Notes under the pieces: generated by a model
Told to the model about the DNA's origin: nothing
Seen by the model: only the letters and a program-made list of their open reading frames with translations
The model's database searches: none
Translations under genes and position numbers: made by a program
Shown here: one piece after another, positions 1-10,676 of the stretch
How the letters are laid out: each line of letters starts with the position of its first letter
How positions within the stretch are numbered: position 1 is the stretch's first letter
Origin: Manihot esculenta
Lineage: Eukaryota; Streptophyta; Magnoliopsida; Malpighiales; Euphorbiaceae
Direction: 5' to 3'
Assembly (NCBI RefSeq): GCF_001659605.2
Contig: NC_035170.2
Span: 26,826,020 to 26,890,019 of the forward strand
DNA: 64,000 nt

Positions 1-2
1 AT

Positions 3-1040
3 CTCAATGCAGTCAGGATGATAACGAGTGAGTTAGGAGCAGATGACTGTAGAGCCATAGAAATGGCAGGATTCACATTGAAGTGTAAGAAAGCCAGGGA
101 ATGGTTTAAGGGCTATGTAGCACCCAGGATAGACAGTATGTCTTGGGAGGAGTTTGCGAATGAGTTTGCTGGTTGGGCTTTTCCGGACAGTTCCAGGGAA
201 AGGAAGATAGTAGAGTTTGAGCAGCTCAGACAGACGGAGGAAATGAGCGTGGATGAGTATACGGACAAGTTCCTGGAATTGTTATCATACGTGGGTCAGG
301 CGTACGATACTGACCAGAAGAGGGTGAGGAGATATGCCACAAGGCTTCATCCTAGGTATTTCTCCTTGATCCTTCCGACGGAGAAGGAGAGTTTCCACTC
401 AATAGTGGACGCAGCTAGGAAGATGGAGGCCAGTGCCATTATACAAGGGACAGTCAAGCAGTCTGTGGCACAGTCCTCAGGTCCCAAGAACTTGGAGACA
501 GGTGATGTTGATCTCTCCTCTTTGAACGAAGCAGTTACTAAGAGTAAAAAGGGAGGAAGAGGTCTTAGGAGATCAAAGAGGGGTAAGTTTTGGGATAAGA
601 TGAAAGCAGGATTGAGTTTAGATAGTGGCTCGAGCGCAAGCTCAGAGGTTCCAGCATGTGGGAAGTGTGGTAGGTTGCACAGAGGAGTTTGTCTATTTGG
701 GACTTCAGTATGTTTCAGGTGCGGCCAAGAAGGACACATGGCTCGTGAGTGCCCTCAGGCATTTTTCACAGCACCGTCCCATCAGACAGTTTTGGGAAGT
801 GTACCACGACCAGTAGCTCCAGCCACGACCCAGAGCAGAGGTAGAGGAAGAGGGTCAACCTCTTCACATGTGGGTCCTCGAGGTGAAGGTTCGTCAGCTC
901 CGGCACAAATCTTTACTATGACGCAACGGGAGGCAGACACGTTTAACACCAGGGTGTCAGGTAACTACATCTTTGGATGTTTTGATGTGTATGTCTTTTT
1001 AAGCTCTGATGTTTTTCCCCTGTTGGTTCTAGAACCATAG
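3..1040 (+). CDS. gag: Gag (capsid-nucleocapsid) of element A, 5'-truncated by window edge
   Basis: The frame is open from base 3; the first ATG in view (18) is internal. The protein contains the Ty3/gypsy capsid core ([14 protein letters not shown], then WAFPDSSRE and [20 protein letters not shown]), a basic linker, and a CCHC zinc knuckle [14 protein letters not shown] near 710-755 preceded by a second Cys/His cluster CGKCGRLHRGVC. Gag forms the virus-like particle and binds the RNA genome in the cytoplasm. No stop or frameshift breaks the visible 346 codons. Past the knuckle it continues into the protease leader (IFTMTQREADTFNT), but the aspartic protease motif seen in D and E (DPGASHSF) is replaced by LSSDVF and the frame stops at 1040. 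Keeping gag while pol is lost is the notable feature of this copy. Confidence 0.88.
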   Translation, partial: LNAVRMITSELGADDCRAIEMAGFTLKCKKAREWFKGYVAPRIDSMSWEEFANEFAGWAFPDSSRERKIVEFEQLRQTEEMSVDEYTDKFLELLSYVGQAYDTDQKRVRRYATRLHPRYFSLILPTEKESFHSIVDAARKMEASAIIQGTVKQSVAQSSGPKNLETGDVDLSSLNEAVTKSKKGGRGLRRSKRGKFWDKMKAGLSLDSGSSASSEVPACGKCGRLHRGVCLFGTSVCFRCGQEGHMARECPQAFFTAPSHQTVLGSVPRPVAPATTQSRGRGRGSTSSHVGPRGEGSSAPAQIFTMTQREADTFNTRVSGNYIFGCFDVYVFLSSDVFPLLVLEP

Positions 1041-2084
1041 AGAGAGAGTAGGTCTGATAGCTTCTGGGCTTAGAGTGTTGTGGAGTTAGTAGACTCCAGA
1101 GTGATCCATCAATGGTAGAGTCAGTTAGTTGTGAGTAGATGCCTTCTATCTAACCTTATGGTTCTAGATTGGACTGATTTGACGTCCTTCTAATGATGGA
1201 TTGGCTAGCTACTCGTAGTACTGCCGAGTCTGCAGAGACAAGGTAGAGATGTCTAGAGTATAGGATGGATCAGAGGTAGTCCTTTAGAAGGACAGAGTAT
1301 AGATGCTCAGAGGTTTGATATCAGCCCTACAGGCTCATAGGTTGCTCAGGAAGGGGTGATCGGGGGTTTGTAGTTCATGAGAGAAAGTAAGATGATTAGG
1401 ATAGGAAACCAGTTTCAGTGCCTGTAGATAGAGTTAACGTTTGGCACCAACAGAGCTAAGAGAGTTAAGAGTATAGTTGATAGTCTTGGTATAAGGGTTT
1501 TATCCGACCTAGTACCCCACTCTAGAGTGTTTAGTATGGATGGGGGAAACGAAGGATTAATCCTTAATACCTTGTATGATTGAGAGCAGTTGAACGGGGA
1601 TACTACCTGTTAAGAGTTAGAAAGGAAGTCAGGTTAGAAGAGATGAAGAGAGAAGGGCAAGGATCAGAGTGCGCAGCGAAAGCTTGCGGAGCTTAAAGGA
1701 TAGGTGATGAAGGATGGATAGTTAGAGTTTTGGGTACTGATGCATGAAAGGCACAGATGGAAGATACACCAGTGTTTCTGGAGCAAGTAGCTCAGAAACA
1801 AGTAGAAGAATATAGAGATAGTCAAGTTGCCAGGTATGGAGGTTCAGGCGGGAGACATGGTATTGCTGAAGGTGTCTCCAATACAAGTGGAGGTTCACTA
1901 TAGGAGGAATGATCAGGAAGTTGAGAAACAAAGAGGTTTCAATGGTTAAGGTTTTGGTGAACCACTATTGTTTAAAAGAAGTGCATCGGGGAAACACAGG
2001 AGTTTATGTTCCAGTAATATCTATGTCTGTTTAAGAAGTTAGTTTTTCCCCTTGTATATGTGCCTATGTGTTTATATGTTTGAG
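1041..2084 (+). pseudogene. Collapsed pol remnant of element A
   Basis: This stretch holds no long frame but keeps recognisable fragments of chromovirus pol in order. They are a protease-like piece (about 1050-1240), the RT start equivalent to [10 protein letters not shown] near 1495-1520, a piece equivalent to the VAQKQ region near 1770-1800, the pre-chromodomain piece equivalent to GDMVLLKVSP near 1850-1880, and chromodomain fragments near 1915-2010. RT, RNase H and integrase cores are missing. It is about 1.04 kb, whereas a complete element has about 3.3 kb here. The same fragments with the same gaps occur in element H (50881-51967), so the collapse came before both insertions. Confidence 0.75.
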
Positions 2085-2121
2085 GAACATTCGGGGACGA
2101 ATGTTCTTAGGGGAGGGAGAA
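2085..2121 (+). promoter_or_regulatory. Terminal hairpin and polypurine tract of element A
   Basis: GAACATTCG and CGAATGTTC form a perfect 9-bp stem around a GGGA loop (2085-2106). It is followed by the purine run AGGGGAGGGAGAA (2109-2121), which touches the 3' LTR. The purine run is the expected plus-strand primer (PPT). The stem-loop recurs at the same place in every other element of this family in the window. Confidence 0.85.
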
Positions 2122-2399
2122 TGTAATACCCGGCTAGAGTCCGGCATCGGAATTCCTGTAGTCCGGTGGAATCTCGGGTGTCGGGATTCTCTAGAAGGGT
2201 ATTAGATATGTTTTAATGTTTTAAAGAATGTTTTAAAAGAGTTTTAAGGTTTTAAAGGGTTAGAGAAGTGAGTTTTTTTGAAAGAAAAGCTTTAAGGGAG
2301 AAATGCTAATGTTCGGCCGCCGAAGGTCACTTTCGGCCGCCGAACATTGCATGGTTTCGGCTTCACGTTCGGCTACCAAAGGTGGTCTGGCCAGCCACC

Positions 2400-2407
2400 T
2401 ATAAAAG
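2400..2407 (+). promoter_or_regulatory. LTR TATA box (A)
   Basis: TATAAAAG lies about 280 bp into the LTR, directly after the conserved GGCCAGCCACC block. All LTRs of this family in the window have it at the same place. Confidence 0.75.
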
Positions 2408-3669
2408 GCCCAAGGGCCGGTGAGAGGGGGATATTTCTTCTCCCACCAGCAGCCAGAGGTGAGCAAAACCTCTCCCTGTTGACTTTGATGATTTTTGAGT
2501 TTTCCTTCAAATCTTCCATGAGTTTTAATGGTTTTATGGTTGTTTTGAAGTTTTGAGCAAAAAGAGTGAGTTTTGGAGTTTGGAGCTTGAAGAGTGGATT
2601 TCTTCACATCTCCATGTTAGAGTCGTTTAACCTCAAGTTTTCCAAGAGGTAAGGGATAGATCCTAAGCTTTTAACATGATTTTTAAAGGTTTTATGAAAG
2701 TTTATGGGGTAGTATGCATGATTAGGTTTATAGGAGGGTTTTGAGGTTTTTGTATGTTTAAGCATGTGTAAGTGTTATATGTTATGTTTGTTGGGGTTAT
2801 AGGCTAGTTTTAGACCCCTTTGAGCATGCACAAGTGTATATGCATGTTGAGGAGTTGTGTGTGCATGTTGAGTGAAAGATGGGAGGAGTTGTGCATGAAG
2901 CAGAGCAGGTTTCTGCCCTTCGGGCGAAACCAGGTTCGGCCGCCGAAGAAGGGTTCGACCGCCGAATGCCTTGAGGAGGTAGCTTCGGCTGCCGAAGGCT
3001 GCTTCCGCAAGTTGGACTTTCGGATCTGTCATGCACATTCGGCCGCCGAAAGTGCCGCCGAAGGTTGAGTTTCGTCTCTGGACGAGACTTTCGGATGCCG
3101 AAGGTGCACCCAAAAGAGTAGTAATAGGACTTTCGGCCGCCGAAAGTAGAGGTTCGACCGCCGAAAGTAGGTGAGTTTCGTCTCTGGAGGGGAGTTTCGG
3201 CCGCCGAACCTGCCGCCGAAAGTGCCCTGTCTAGCCTTCTTTTGCATGCTTTATGTGATAGTTCTAATGGTTTTTAGAGGGCTTTTGGGGGAGTTCCTAG
3301 GGATGTTATTAAGTTAGTTTGGTTCCTCATCTGAGTCCTATTGTGTAGGAACGGACCAGAGAAACCAGGGAGATCAGCAGTAAGCACTGCTACAAAACCA
3401 GCAGAGTCAGTCTAAAGTCAGCCAGAGGTGAGTGGGACTAACTATGCATGTTTTAAAATGATGTTTAAAGATAATAATGGTATGAGCATGAGACACGCAT
3501 CATGAATGCCATGTAATATTAGGTTGTTGCATTAGAATCCACGAAGATGCTGCATTGCATAATTTGATGAATATGTGGATGAATGTTGGATGATCCGTTA
3601 GCCCTCAGTATGGTATGCTATGACATGATATGAATGATGAAAAGAGTCAAGCATGATGAGTATGAGCAG

Positions 3670-3822
3670 GGAGGCCTAACCGCCCCTGTTATTGAGTCAG
3701 TATAGTCAGGAGGCCTAATCGCCCTGACAAAACGTTTTCAGAAACCAGTCAGGAGGCCTAATCGCCCTGACAAAACCGTTTTCAGAAAATTAAGTCCTGG
3801 AAGAGGCCTAATCGCCCCAGGC
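3670..3822 (+). repeat. Short tandem repeat inside LTR A
   Basis: There are about four imperfect copies of a unit with core GAGGCCTAATCGCCCTGAC, separated by AAAAC-GTTTTCAGAAA spacers. The array lies between the second donor-like and second acceptor-like sites of the LTR. Confidence 0.8.
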
Positions 3823-4464
3823 ACTGTGGACTGTTGACTGATTAGATTCAAAGTCAGATATGTGGAGGGCTATAGGTGACGACTTCATCTTTGATGTGTA
3901 TTGTTGTGATGTGATGCATGGCATATAAGCATATGTTTTAATAAATGGTTTTATATAGTTCTGCTCACTGGGCTATAGAAGCTCACCCCTCTCCCCTAAC
4001 CCCAGTCTTGCAGGTTCAGAGTCCAGAGGAGAGTAAGAAGAGTACAGGAAGAATGTAAAGAGAGTATGTAATAGATAGAATGGACATGTATTTGTAAAGA
4101 GATAGTAATGTACAGTGTATAGATGGTGCTTGACGTATAAGAGTTGTTATCCCTTTGAGGTTGTACATGATCCTCTTATGTAAATGCTTATGTTTTATGT
4201 ATGAAAAGCCCGGCTTAACATAGTATGAGTTTGATCTGCCTTGAGCTAAGATGAGAGCTCTGGCAGGTTTTTACAGTATAGAGATAGAGTATGCACAGGT
4301 TAAGCCGTGGAAAAAGAAAAGTTTTAATTATTACAGAAAATGTATAATCATGTATGGGATTACACAGGTACACAGACAGTATAATAGGCTTACTACGGGT
4401 CCCGGCGACCTTAAGTCGATCTGGATCCTAGTGCCGGTAGCAGTTCGGTTTCCGGGCTGTTACA

Positions 4465-7400
4465 CCTCTTCTCAGAGCTCAGGTAACAAGATGTGGAACA
4501 GTACCACCAAAAAGCCGAAGAAGAACAAGTTCTGGAATAAGTTGAAATCCGGTCTGGGATTAGGCGGTGGCTTGAGTTCAGGCTCAGATGGTACAGAATG
4601 CCTAAGGTGTGGGAGGCCACACAAGGGAGTGTGTCGGGCTGGGACTAATGCATGCTTCAGATGTGGCCAGGAGGGACACATGGCTCGGGAGTGCCCTAGA
4701 GCACCTTTTATGAGCCAGCTCCAGCAGACAGCTTCAGGTAGTGTGGCACAGCCAGCAGCTCCAGCCACAACTCAGGGCAGTGGCAGAGGTAGAGGGAGAG
4801 GGGCAGCCTCTTCTTCTGGTTCCCGGGGTGAAGGTCCATCAGCTCCAGCCAGGATCTTCACCATGACACAGCAGGAGGCTAACACATCCAACACCGTGGT
4901 GTCAGGTAATCTCATCATTGGGTGTTCTGATGTGTATGCATTAATGGACCCGGGTGCATCCCATTCTTTTATTGCACCGAGAGCCGTCGAGAGGTTAGGT
5001 CTGATGGTCTCTGGGTTAGAGTGTCCCCTATGGGTCAGTGGACCCAAGTGTGACCCGTCAGTGGCAGAGTCAGTCTGCCAGTACAGTCCAGTTTTTGTTG
5101 AGGGAAGATGCCTCTCCGCCGACCTTGTGGTTCTAGACTTGACAGATTTTGACATCATTCTAGGGATGGATTGGCTATCTACCCATGGTGCTACCTTGGA
5201 CTGCAGGGACAAGGTAGTCAGGTTCAGAGATCAGAATGGGTCAGAGGTCGTCTTCAGAGGAGACAAGAGGGGTACGCCTAGAGGTCTGATATCGGCCCTA
5301 CAGGCTCGTAGGTTGCTTAGGAAGGGATGTCAGGGGTATATGGCTCATGTGAGAGAGCTAGATAGATAGGTCAGGGAGCCAGCCTCAGTGCCAGTTGTCA
5401 GAGAATTTCAGGATGTTTTTCCAGAGGAGCTTCCAGGACTACCACCTGCTAGGGAGGTAGAGTTTGAAATTGAATTGATGCCTGAAACTAGACCGATCTC
5501 TATCCCTCCCTACAGGATGGCACCAGCAGAATTGAAGGAGTTGAAAGAACAGTTGCAAGATCTGGTAGATAAGGGCTTCATCCGACCGAGTACCTCACCT
5601 TGGGGTGCTCCAGTGCTTTTTGTGAGAAAGAAGGATGGATCCCTCAGACTTTGTATCGACTACAGGCAGTTGAACAAGGTCACTACCAAGAACAAGTACC
5701 CGTTGCCTAGGATCAACGATCTATTCGACCAGCTAGCAGGAGCAGGTTGTTTCTCCAAGATAGATCTGAGATCAGGGTATCATCAGCTGAGGATCAGAGA
5801 AGAGGATGTACCAAAGATAGCGTTCAGGACCAGATATGGGCACTATGAGTTCCTTGTAATGCCGTTCGGGTTAACCAATGCCCCTGCAACATTTATGGAT
5901 CTCATGAACAGAGTGTTTAGCCAGTACCTGGATCACTTTGTTATTGTCTTCATAGATGATATCTTAGTGTATTCCAGGAATGCAGAGGAGCATGCCCATC
6001 ATCTGAGGATAGTTCTGTAAACCTTAAGGGAACATGGCTTGTATGCCAAGTTCTCCAAGTGTGAATTCTGGCTGAGGAGCATCTCTTTCTTGGGACATGT
6101 GGTGTCAGAAAATGGAATAGAGGTAGACCCCAAGAAAGTGGAAGCTGTAGCTAACTGGCCTAGACCCACTACAGTGACAGAAATCAAGAGCTTCTTGGGT
6201 TTGGCTGGTTACTACAGGAGGTTCGTTCAGGACTTTTCTAAGATAGCAGCTCCTATGACCAGATTAACTAAGAAGAACCAGAGGTTCGTGTGGTCGGACC
6301 AATGTGAGGAAAGCTTTGAGGAGCTAAAGAAGAGGTTGACTTCAGCACCGGTGTTAGCTCTGCCGACTAGTAATGAGGACTTCACAGTATTCTGTGATGC
6401 ATCCCGAGTGGGATTGGGTTGTGTGTTGATGCAGAATGACAGAGTGATAGCTTATGCTTCTAGACAGCTGAAGAAGCACGAGTTGAATTACCCCACACAT
6501 GACCTAGAGATGGCAGCTGTAATCTTTGCACTCAAGATGTGGAGGCACTACCTTTATGGGGTTAAATGTGAGATCTTCACAGATCATAAAAGCCTGCAGT
6601 ACATCCTGAGTCAAAGAGAGTTGAATCTGAGGCAGAGGAGATGGGTAGAGCTACTTAGTGACTATGATTGCAAGATACAGTACCATCCGGGTAAGGCGAA
6701 TGTTGTGGCGGACGCCTTAAGCCGGAAATCACTTAACAGTTTGTCCCACATATCAGCAGAGAGGAGGCCGGTGGTGAAGGAGTTTTACAAGCTCATTAAC
6801 GAAGGTCTACAGTTGGAGTTGTCTGGTACAGGTGCTTTAATTGCCCAGATGAGAGTGGCACCCGTATTTCTGGAGCAGGTGGCTCAGAAACAGCATGAGG
6901 ACCCAGAGTTAGTGAAGATTGCCAGGACTGTTCAGTCAAGCAAAGATAGTGAGTTCAGATTTGACAGTAAGGGGATCATCCGCTATGGGAGCAGACTATG
7001 TGTACCAGATGACATAGGGCTAAAGGGAGACATTATGAGAGAGGCTCATAATGCAAGATATAGCGTCCACCCTGGAGCCACCAAGATGTATCAAGATCTG
7101 AAGAAGGTTTATTGGTGGCCAGCTATGAAGAGGGAAGTGGCACAGTTTGTGTTAGCCTGCGAAGTGTGTCAGAGGGTGAAGCTGGAAGATCAGAAGCCGG
7201 CTGGAATGTTGAACCCACTACCTATTCCAGAGTGGAAATGGGAGAACATAGCTATGGACTTCGTGGTGGGACTACCGGCGACGTCCAACAGATTGGACTC
7301 CATATGGGTGATTGTGGACAGACTCACCAAATCTGCTCACTTCATCCCTGTCAGGAGTGGCTATTTTGTGGATAAGTTGGCGCAGGTGTATGTAGATGAG

Positions 7401-8292
7401 ATCGTAAGGCTGCATGGGGTCCCTGTTTCTATAGTGTCTGATAGAGGGTCCCAGTTCACCTCCAGGTTTTGGCAGAGTCTGCAGGATGCTATGGGTACCA
7501 GGCTAGACTTCAGCACTGCTTTCCATCCTCAGACTGATGGACAGTCAGAGAGGACCATCCAGACCATAGAGGATATGCTCAGAATGTGTGTGCTAGATTT
7601 TGGCGGTTCTTGGAGGCAGCATCTACCCCTGGTGGAGTTTGCCTACAATAACAGCTATCATGCTAGCATCGGGATGGCTCCATATGAAGCTTTGTTTGGG
7701 AGGAAGTGTAGGTCACCTGTCTGTTGGGAAGAAGTAGGAGAGAGGTCCTTAGCAGGGCCCGAGTTAGTAGAGATCACCAGCAGGGGTGGTGCCCATGATC
7801 AGAGAAAGGATCAAGACTGCTACAAGCAGGCAGAAGAGTTATGCAGACATCCGCAGAAGGCAAGTAGAGTTTCAGGAGGGGGATCTGGTATTGCTCAAGG
7901 TGTCTCCAATGAAAGGGGTGATTCGGTTCGGGAAGAAAGGTAAGCTAGCTCCACGGTACATCGGACCCTTTGAAGTCTTGCAAAAGATTGGGAATGTATC
8001 GTACAAGTTGGACTTGCCTGCTTCAATGGAAAGAATCCATCCGGTTTTCCATGTTTCTATGTTATGGAAGTTCGTGTTAGATCCGGACAAGGTTCTTAGC
8101 GAGCCTGATGTAGAGATCCAAGAGGATCTCACTTATGTTGAGCAGCCAGTACTGATTCTAGACACTCAGATCAGAAAGCTAAGAAACAAGGAAATCCCAA
8201 TGGTGAAAGTCCTTTGGAATCACCACAATATCGAGGAGTGTACCTGGGAGACACGGGAGTCTATGCTCCGGCAGTATCCTCATCTCTTTTAA
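4465..8292 (+). pseudogene. gag-pol: Gag-Pol of element B, disrupted
   Basis: Domains in order are the basic linker and CCHC knuckle ([14 protein letters not shown], about 4650-4695), the aspartic protease (DPGASHSF, about 4948-4971), RT ([10 protein letters not shown] about 5758-5790 and FIDD about 5951-5962), RNase H ([10 protein letters not shown]), integrase with zinc-binding H/H/C/C, GPF/Y segment and C-terminal chromodomain ending at 8292. Three lesions break the frame: TAG at 5367-5369 where relatives have CAG, TAA at 6018-6020 where relatives have CAG, and one extra G in the run at 7783-7786. Otherwise the catalytic motifs are kept. A long frame (4251-5369) reads from the end of the A LTR into this gag; it comes from the insertion junction. 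Confidence 0.9.
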
Positions 8293-8355
8293 GGTTAGTA
8301 CCTATGTGTTCTATGTGTATGATTTGTTGTATGCTATGCATGTGTTAGTTGAGGG

Positions 8356-8390
8356 ACATTCGGGGACGAATGTTCTTAAGGGGGGGACAA
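8356..8390 (+). promoter_or_regulatory. Terminal hairpin and PPT of element B
   Basis: ACATTCG and CGAATGT pair around a GGGA loop at 8356-8373. The purine-rich AAGGGGGGGACAA follows and touches the LTR start at 8391. One base of the outer stem differs from A (GGG for GGA). Confidence 0.82.
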
Positions 8391-8736
8391 TGTAATACCC
8401 GGCTAGACTCCGGTATCGAAATTCCTACCGTCCGGTGGATTCTTGGATGTCGGAGACCTCTAGACGGGTAGAATCATGTTTTCATAAAATGTTTTCATGT
8501 ATTTTATGGTTTTAAGTAAAAAGGATTTTGAGTTTTGAATGAAAAAGACCATGGAGGCTTTTCCAGGTTCGGCCGCCGAAACTCAAAGTTCGGCCGCCGA
8601 ACATTTGAGAGTTTAGGAGGGAAGTTAGGCTTCCGAAAATTGGCTCAGGTTCGGCCGCCGAACCTTATGTTCGGCCGCCGAACATGCATGAGATGTGGGG
8701 GCACGTTCGGCCTCCGAAGGTGGTCTGGCCAGCCCC

Positions 8737-8744
8737 TATATAAG
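8737..8744 (+). promoter_or_regulatory. LTR TATA box (B)
   Basis: TATATAAG follows the conserved GGCCAGCCCC block. Confidence 0.72.
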
Positions 8745-9893
8745 AGCTCCATGGCCGAAACGGGCGAGTTTTCTCCCCATTTTCGACCACGGTGAGTTCT
8801 TGCTCTTCCATGGTTCATTTTTGATGATTTTCCTCCAATCTTTCACGTTTTAACAAGCTTTTTGTCGATTTGAAGGTTTTTGAGCAAATAGAGCAAGTTT
8901 TAGAGCTTGGAGACCCAAGGAGTTAAATCTCTCCCAACTCCAAGTTTAGGTCGTCTCTCTCTCGATCTTCAAGAGGTAAGAGCCGATCTTGAGCTCATTT
9001 TACTTTTTAAGTAAGTTTTAAGTTGATTTATGGGGTAGAATGGCATGTATAGGTTGATGTAGAGTTTATGGGTTTAATGTGTGTTTTTGAGCTATGTGGC
9101 TTGTTTATGATTGTTTGATGTGTTGTAGTTGGGGCTTAGTATAGTTTGAGACCCCATAGGCTTGTATGCTTGAGTATGGATGTTGTAGAATAGGTTTATG
9201 CTTGATGGTATGAGTTGGGAGGCATTTGTGCATGTTTGAACCAAGTTTCTGCCCTTTGGGAGAAACCAGGTTCGGTAGCTGAAAGGACTTTCGGCCGCCG
9301 AACCCTCTTGTGGAGGCAGCATTCGGCTGCCGAAGCCTGCCCCCGAAAGAGGACTTTCGTCTCTGTCTGGGAGGTTCGGCTGCCGAAGGTGCCCCCGAAC
9401 GTGCATGAGTTTCGTCTCTGTCTGGGAGTTTCGGCCGCCGAACCTACCTGACTTTCGGCTCTGGAGGGACTTTCGGCCGCCGAACCTGCCGCCGAAAGTG
9501 CCCTGTTCAGCCATTCCTTGCATGTTTTTCTATGGTTGTTTCATGATGTTCTAGGGGGTTTTTGGGGAGTAGTTTGGAGTTATGTTCATGTATGTTTGGT
9601 CCCTCATTTGAGTCCACCTGTGTAGGTTCGGACCCGAGGAACCGAGGACCCCAGCAGTGAGATAGCTGCTTCAGAGTCTTTAGAGCTTCAGCCAGAGGTG
9701 AGTGGAATAACTCCTTATGTTTTAAAATATATAACGAATGTTTTAGCATGATTCACGCATCATGATATGATAGGGTGTTTGCATTAGTATTCACGAATAT
9801 GTTACATTGCATAATATATTGTTGCTGTGGATGAATGTTGATGATCCTTTAGTCCTCACCATGATATGAGATATGATGATGATACGGCATGAA

Positions 9894-10050
9894 AGACCAG
9901 TGAGGCCCATTCTACGCCCCTGGCACGATGTAAGAGAAAGACCAGTGAGGCCCATTCTACGCCCCTGGCACAGTTGGACTGTTATGTTATGATATGCTAT
10001 GTAAGAGAAAGACCACTGAGGCCCATTCTACGCCCCTGGCACAGTTGGAC
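9894..10050 (+). repeat. Tandem repeat inside LTR B
   Basis: Three copies of a unit containing AGACCAGTGAGGCCC and TCTACGCCCCTGGCAC start at 9894, 9939 and 10010. Spacing differs because the middle unit carries extra TATG-rich sequence. The array lies in the candidate intron between 9698 and 10207. Confidence 0.82.
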
Positions 10051-10676
10051 TATGTAGAGGACTATTGGTGACAAGTTCATCCTTGATGTGAATTGTTTGT
10101 GATATGTTGCATTACATGAAAAGCATGAAATTTAATGTAATGTTTTTATTATTCTGCTCACTGGGCTCTTGTAGCTCACCCCTCTCCCCTAACCCCCAGG
10201 TGTGCAGGTACAGGGTAGATCAGGAGGTCAGCAGAAGTAAAAGTCGGTTTTATGTAATAGTTAGAAGTAGTGGACATGATGAATGTTGTAATGTAATGTC
10301 TGGTATAGTTTTGTTATGTATTAATGATATTGAGGATTAAAGAGTGTGCTTGACCCTATGTATATGGTTATCCCTTGTTACATGATCTATAGAATGTTTT
10401 ATGCTGATGTTCATGATAGCCAAGCTTAATGTATGATGAGATACCCCATTGGAGCATTTGATGAGGGCTCCAGTGGAGGTTTATGTTTACGCTTATGAGT
10501 TTATACAGGTTAAGCTTGGTTGATGAAAAGAAAGTTCAAAATTTTATGTATGTGATTGATCATGTATGGGATTAAACAGGTTCACAGGATGTATGTTAGG
10601 CTTGCTACGGGTCCCGGTGGCCTTAAGCCGATCTGAATCCTAGCGCCGGTAGCGGTCCGGTTTCCGAGTCGTCACA

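Larger units (their letters stand above)
1..4464 (+). mobile_element. Element A: 3' part of a gag-only Ty3/gypsy chromovirus
   Basis: The visible part runs gag (3-1040), a collapsed pol remnant (1041-2084), a hairpin plus polypurine tract (2085-2121) and a 3' LTR (2122-4464). The 5' LTR and gag start lie left of the window. The LTR ends in TGTTACA, and the next base resumes the gag of element B, so A sits inside B. The probable target duplication is CCTCT at 4465-4469, but the left copy is out of view. The internal layout is collinear with element H on the right of the window, which places both in one non-autonomous subfamily. Confidence 0.9.
2122..4464 (+). repeat. 3' LTR of element A (2343 bp)
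   Basis: It starts TGTAATACCCGGC and ends CCGGGCTGTTACA, with TG/CA termini. Inside are TTCGGCCGCCGAA-type motifs before the TATA box (2310-2350) and again at 2935-3220, and a short tandem repeat at 3670-3822. Splice-like sites are GT at 2459, AG at 2550, GT at 2649, AG at 3348, GT at 3428 and AG at 4013. Small frames within the LTR are by-products of the GC-rich motif and are not called as genes. Confidence 0.92.
4465..10676 (+). mobile_element. Element B: Tekay-type chromovirus, 5' part beyond element A
   Basis: The visible part starts in gag just upstream of the zinc knuckle, because A is inserted there. It continues through the whole pol (to 8292), hairpin and PPT (8356-8390) and 3' LTR (8391-10676). 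The rest of gag and the 5' LTR must lie left of element A, outside the window. Confidence 0.9.
8391..10676 (+). repeat. 3' LTR of element B (2286 bp)
   Basis: It starts TGTAATACCCGGC and ends in GTCGTCACA, a slightly changed terminus. It has GCC motif clusters at 8568-8690 and 9270-9500. Splice-like sites are GT 8792 / AG 8875, GT 8976 / AG 9625 and GT 9698 / AG 10207. The downstream flank (10677 on) is unrelated AT-rich DNA. Confidence 0.9.

Noticed and set aside
2775..3247. Overlapping short frames rich in FGGR, SAAE and RPPK peptides
   Set aside because: They are six-frame translations of the TTCGGCCGCCGAA array and recur in every LTR in all frames; no start, homology or codon pattern supports a protein.
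10104..10340. Short frame at the end of LTR B as a host gene
   Set aside because: Lies wholly within the LTR and is not conserved in the other LTR copies.
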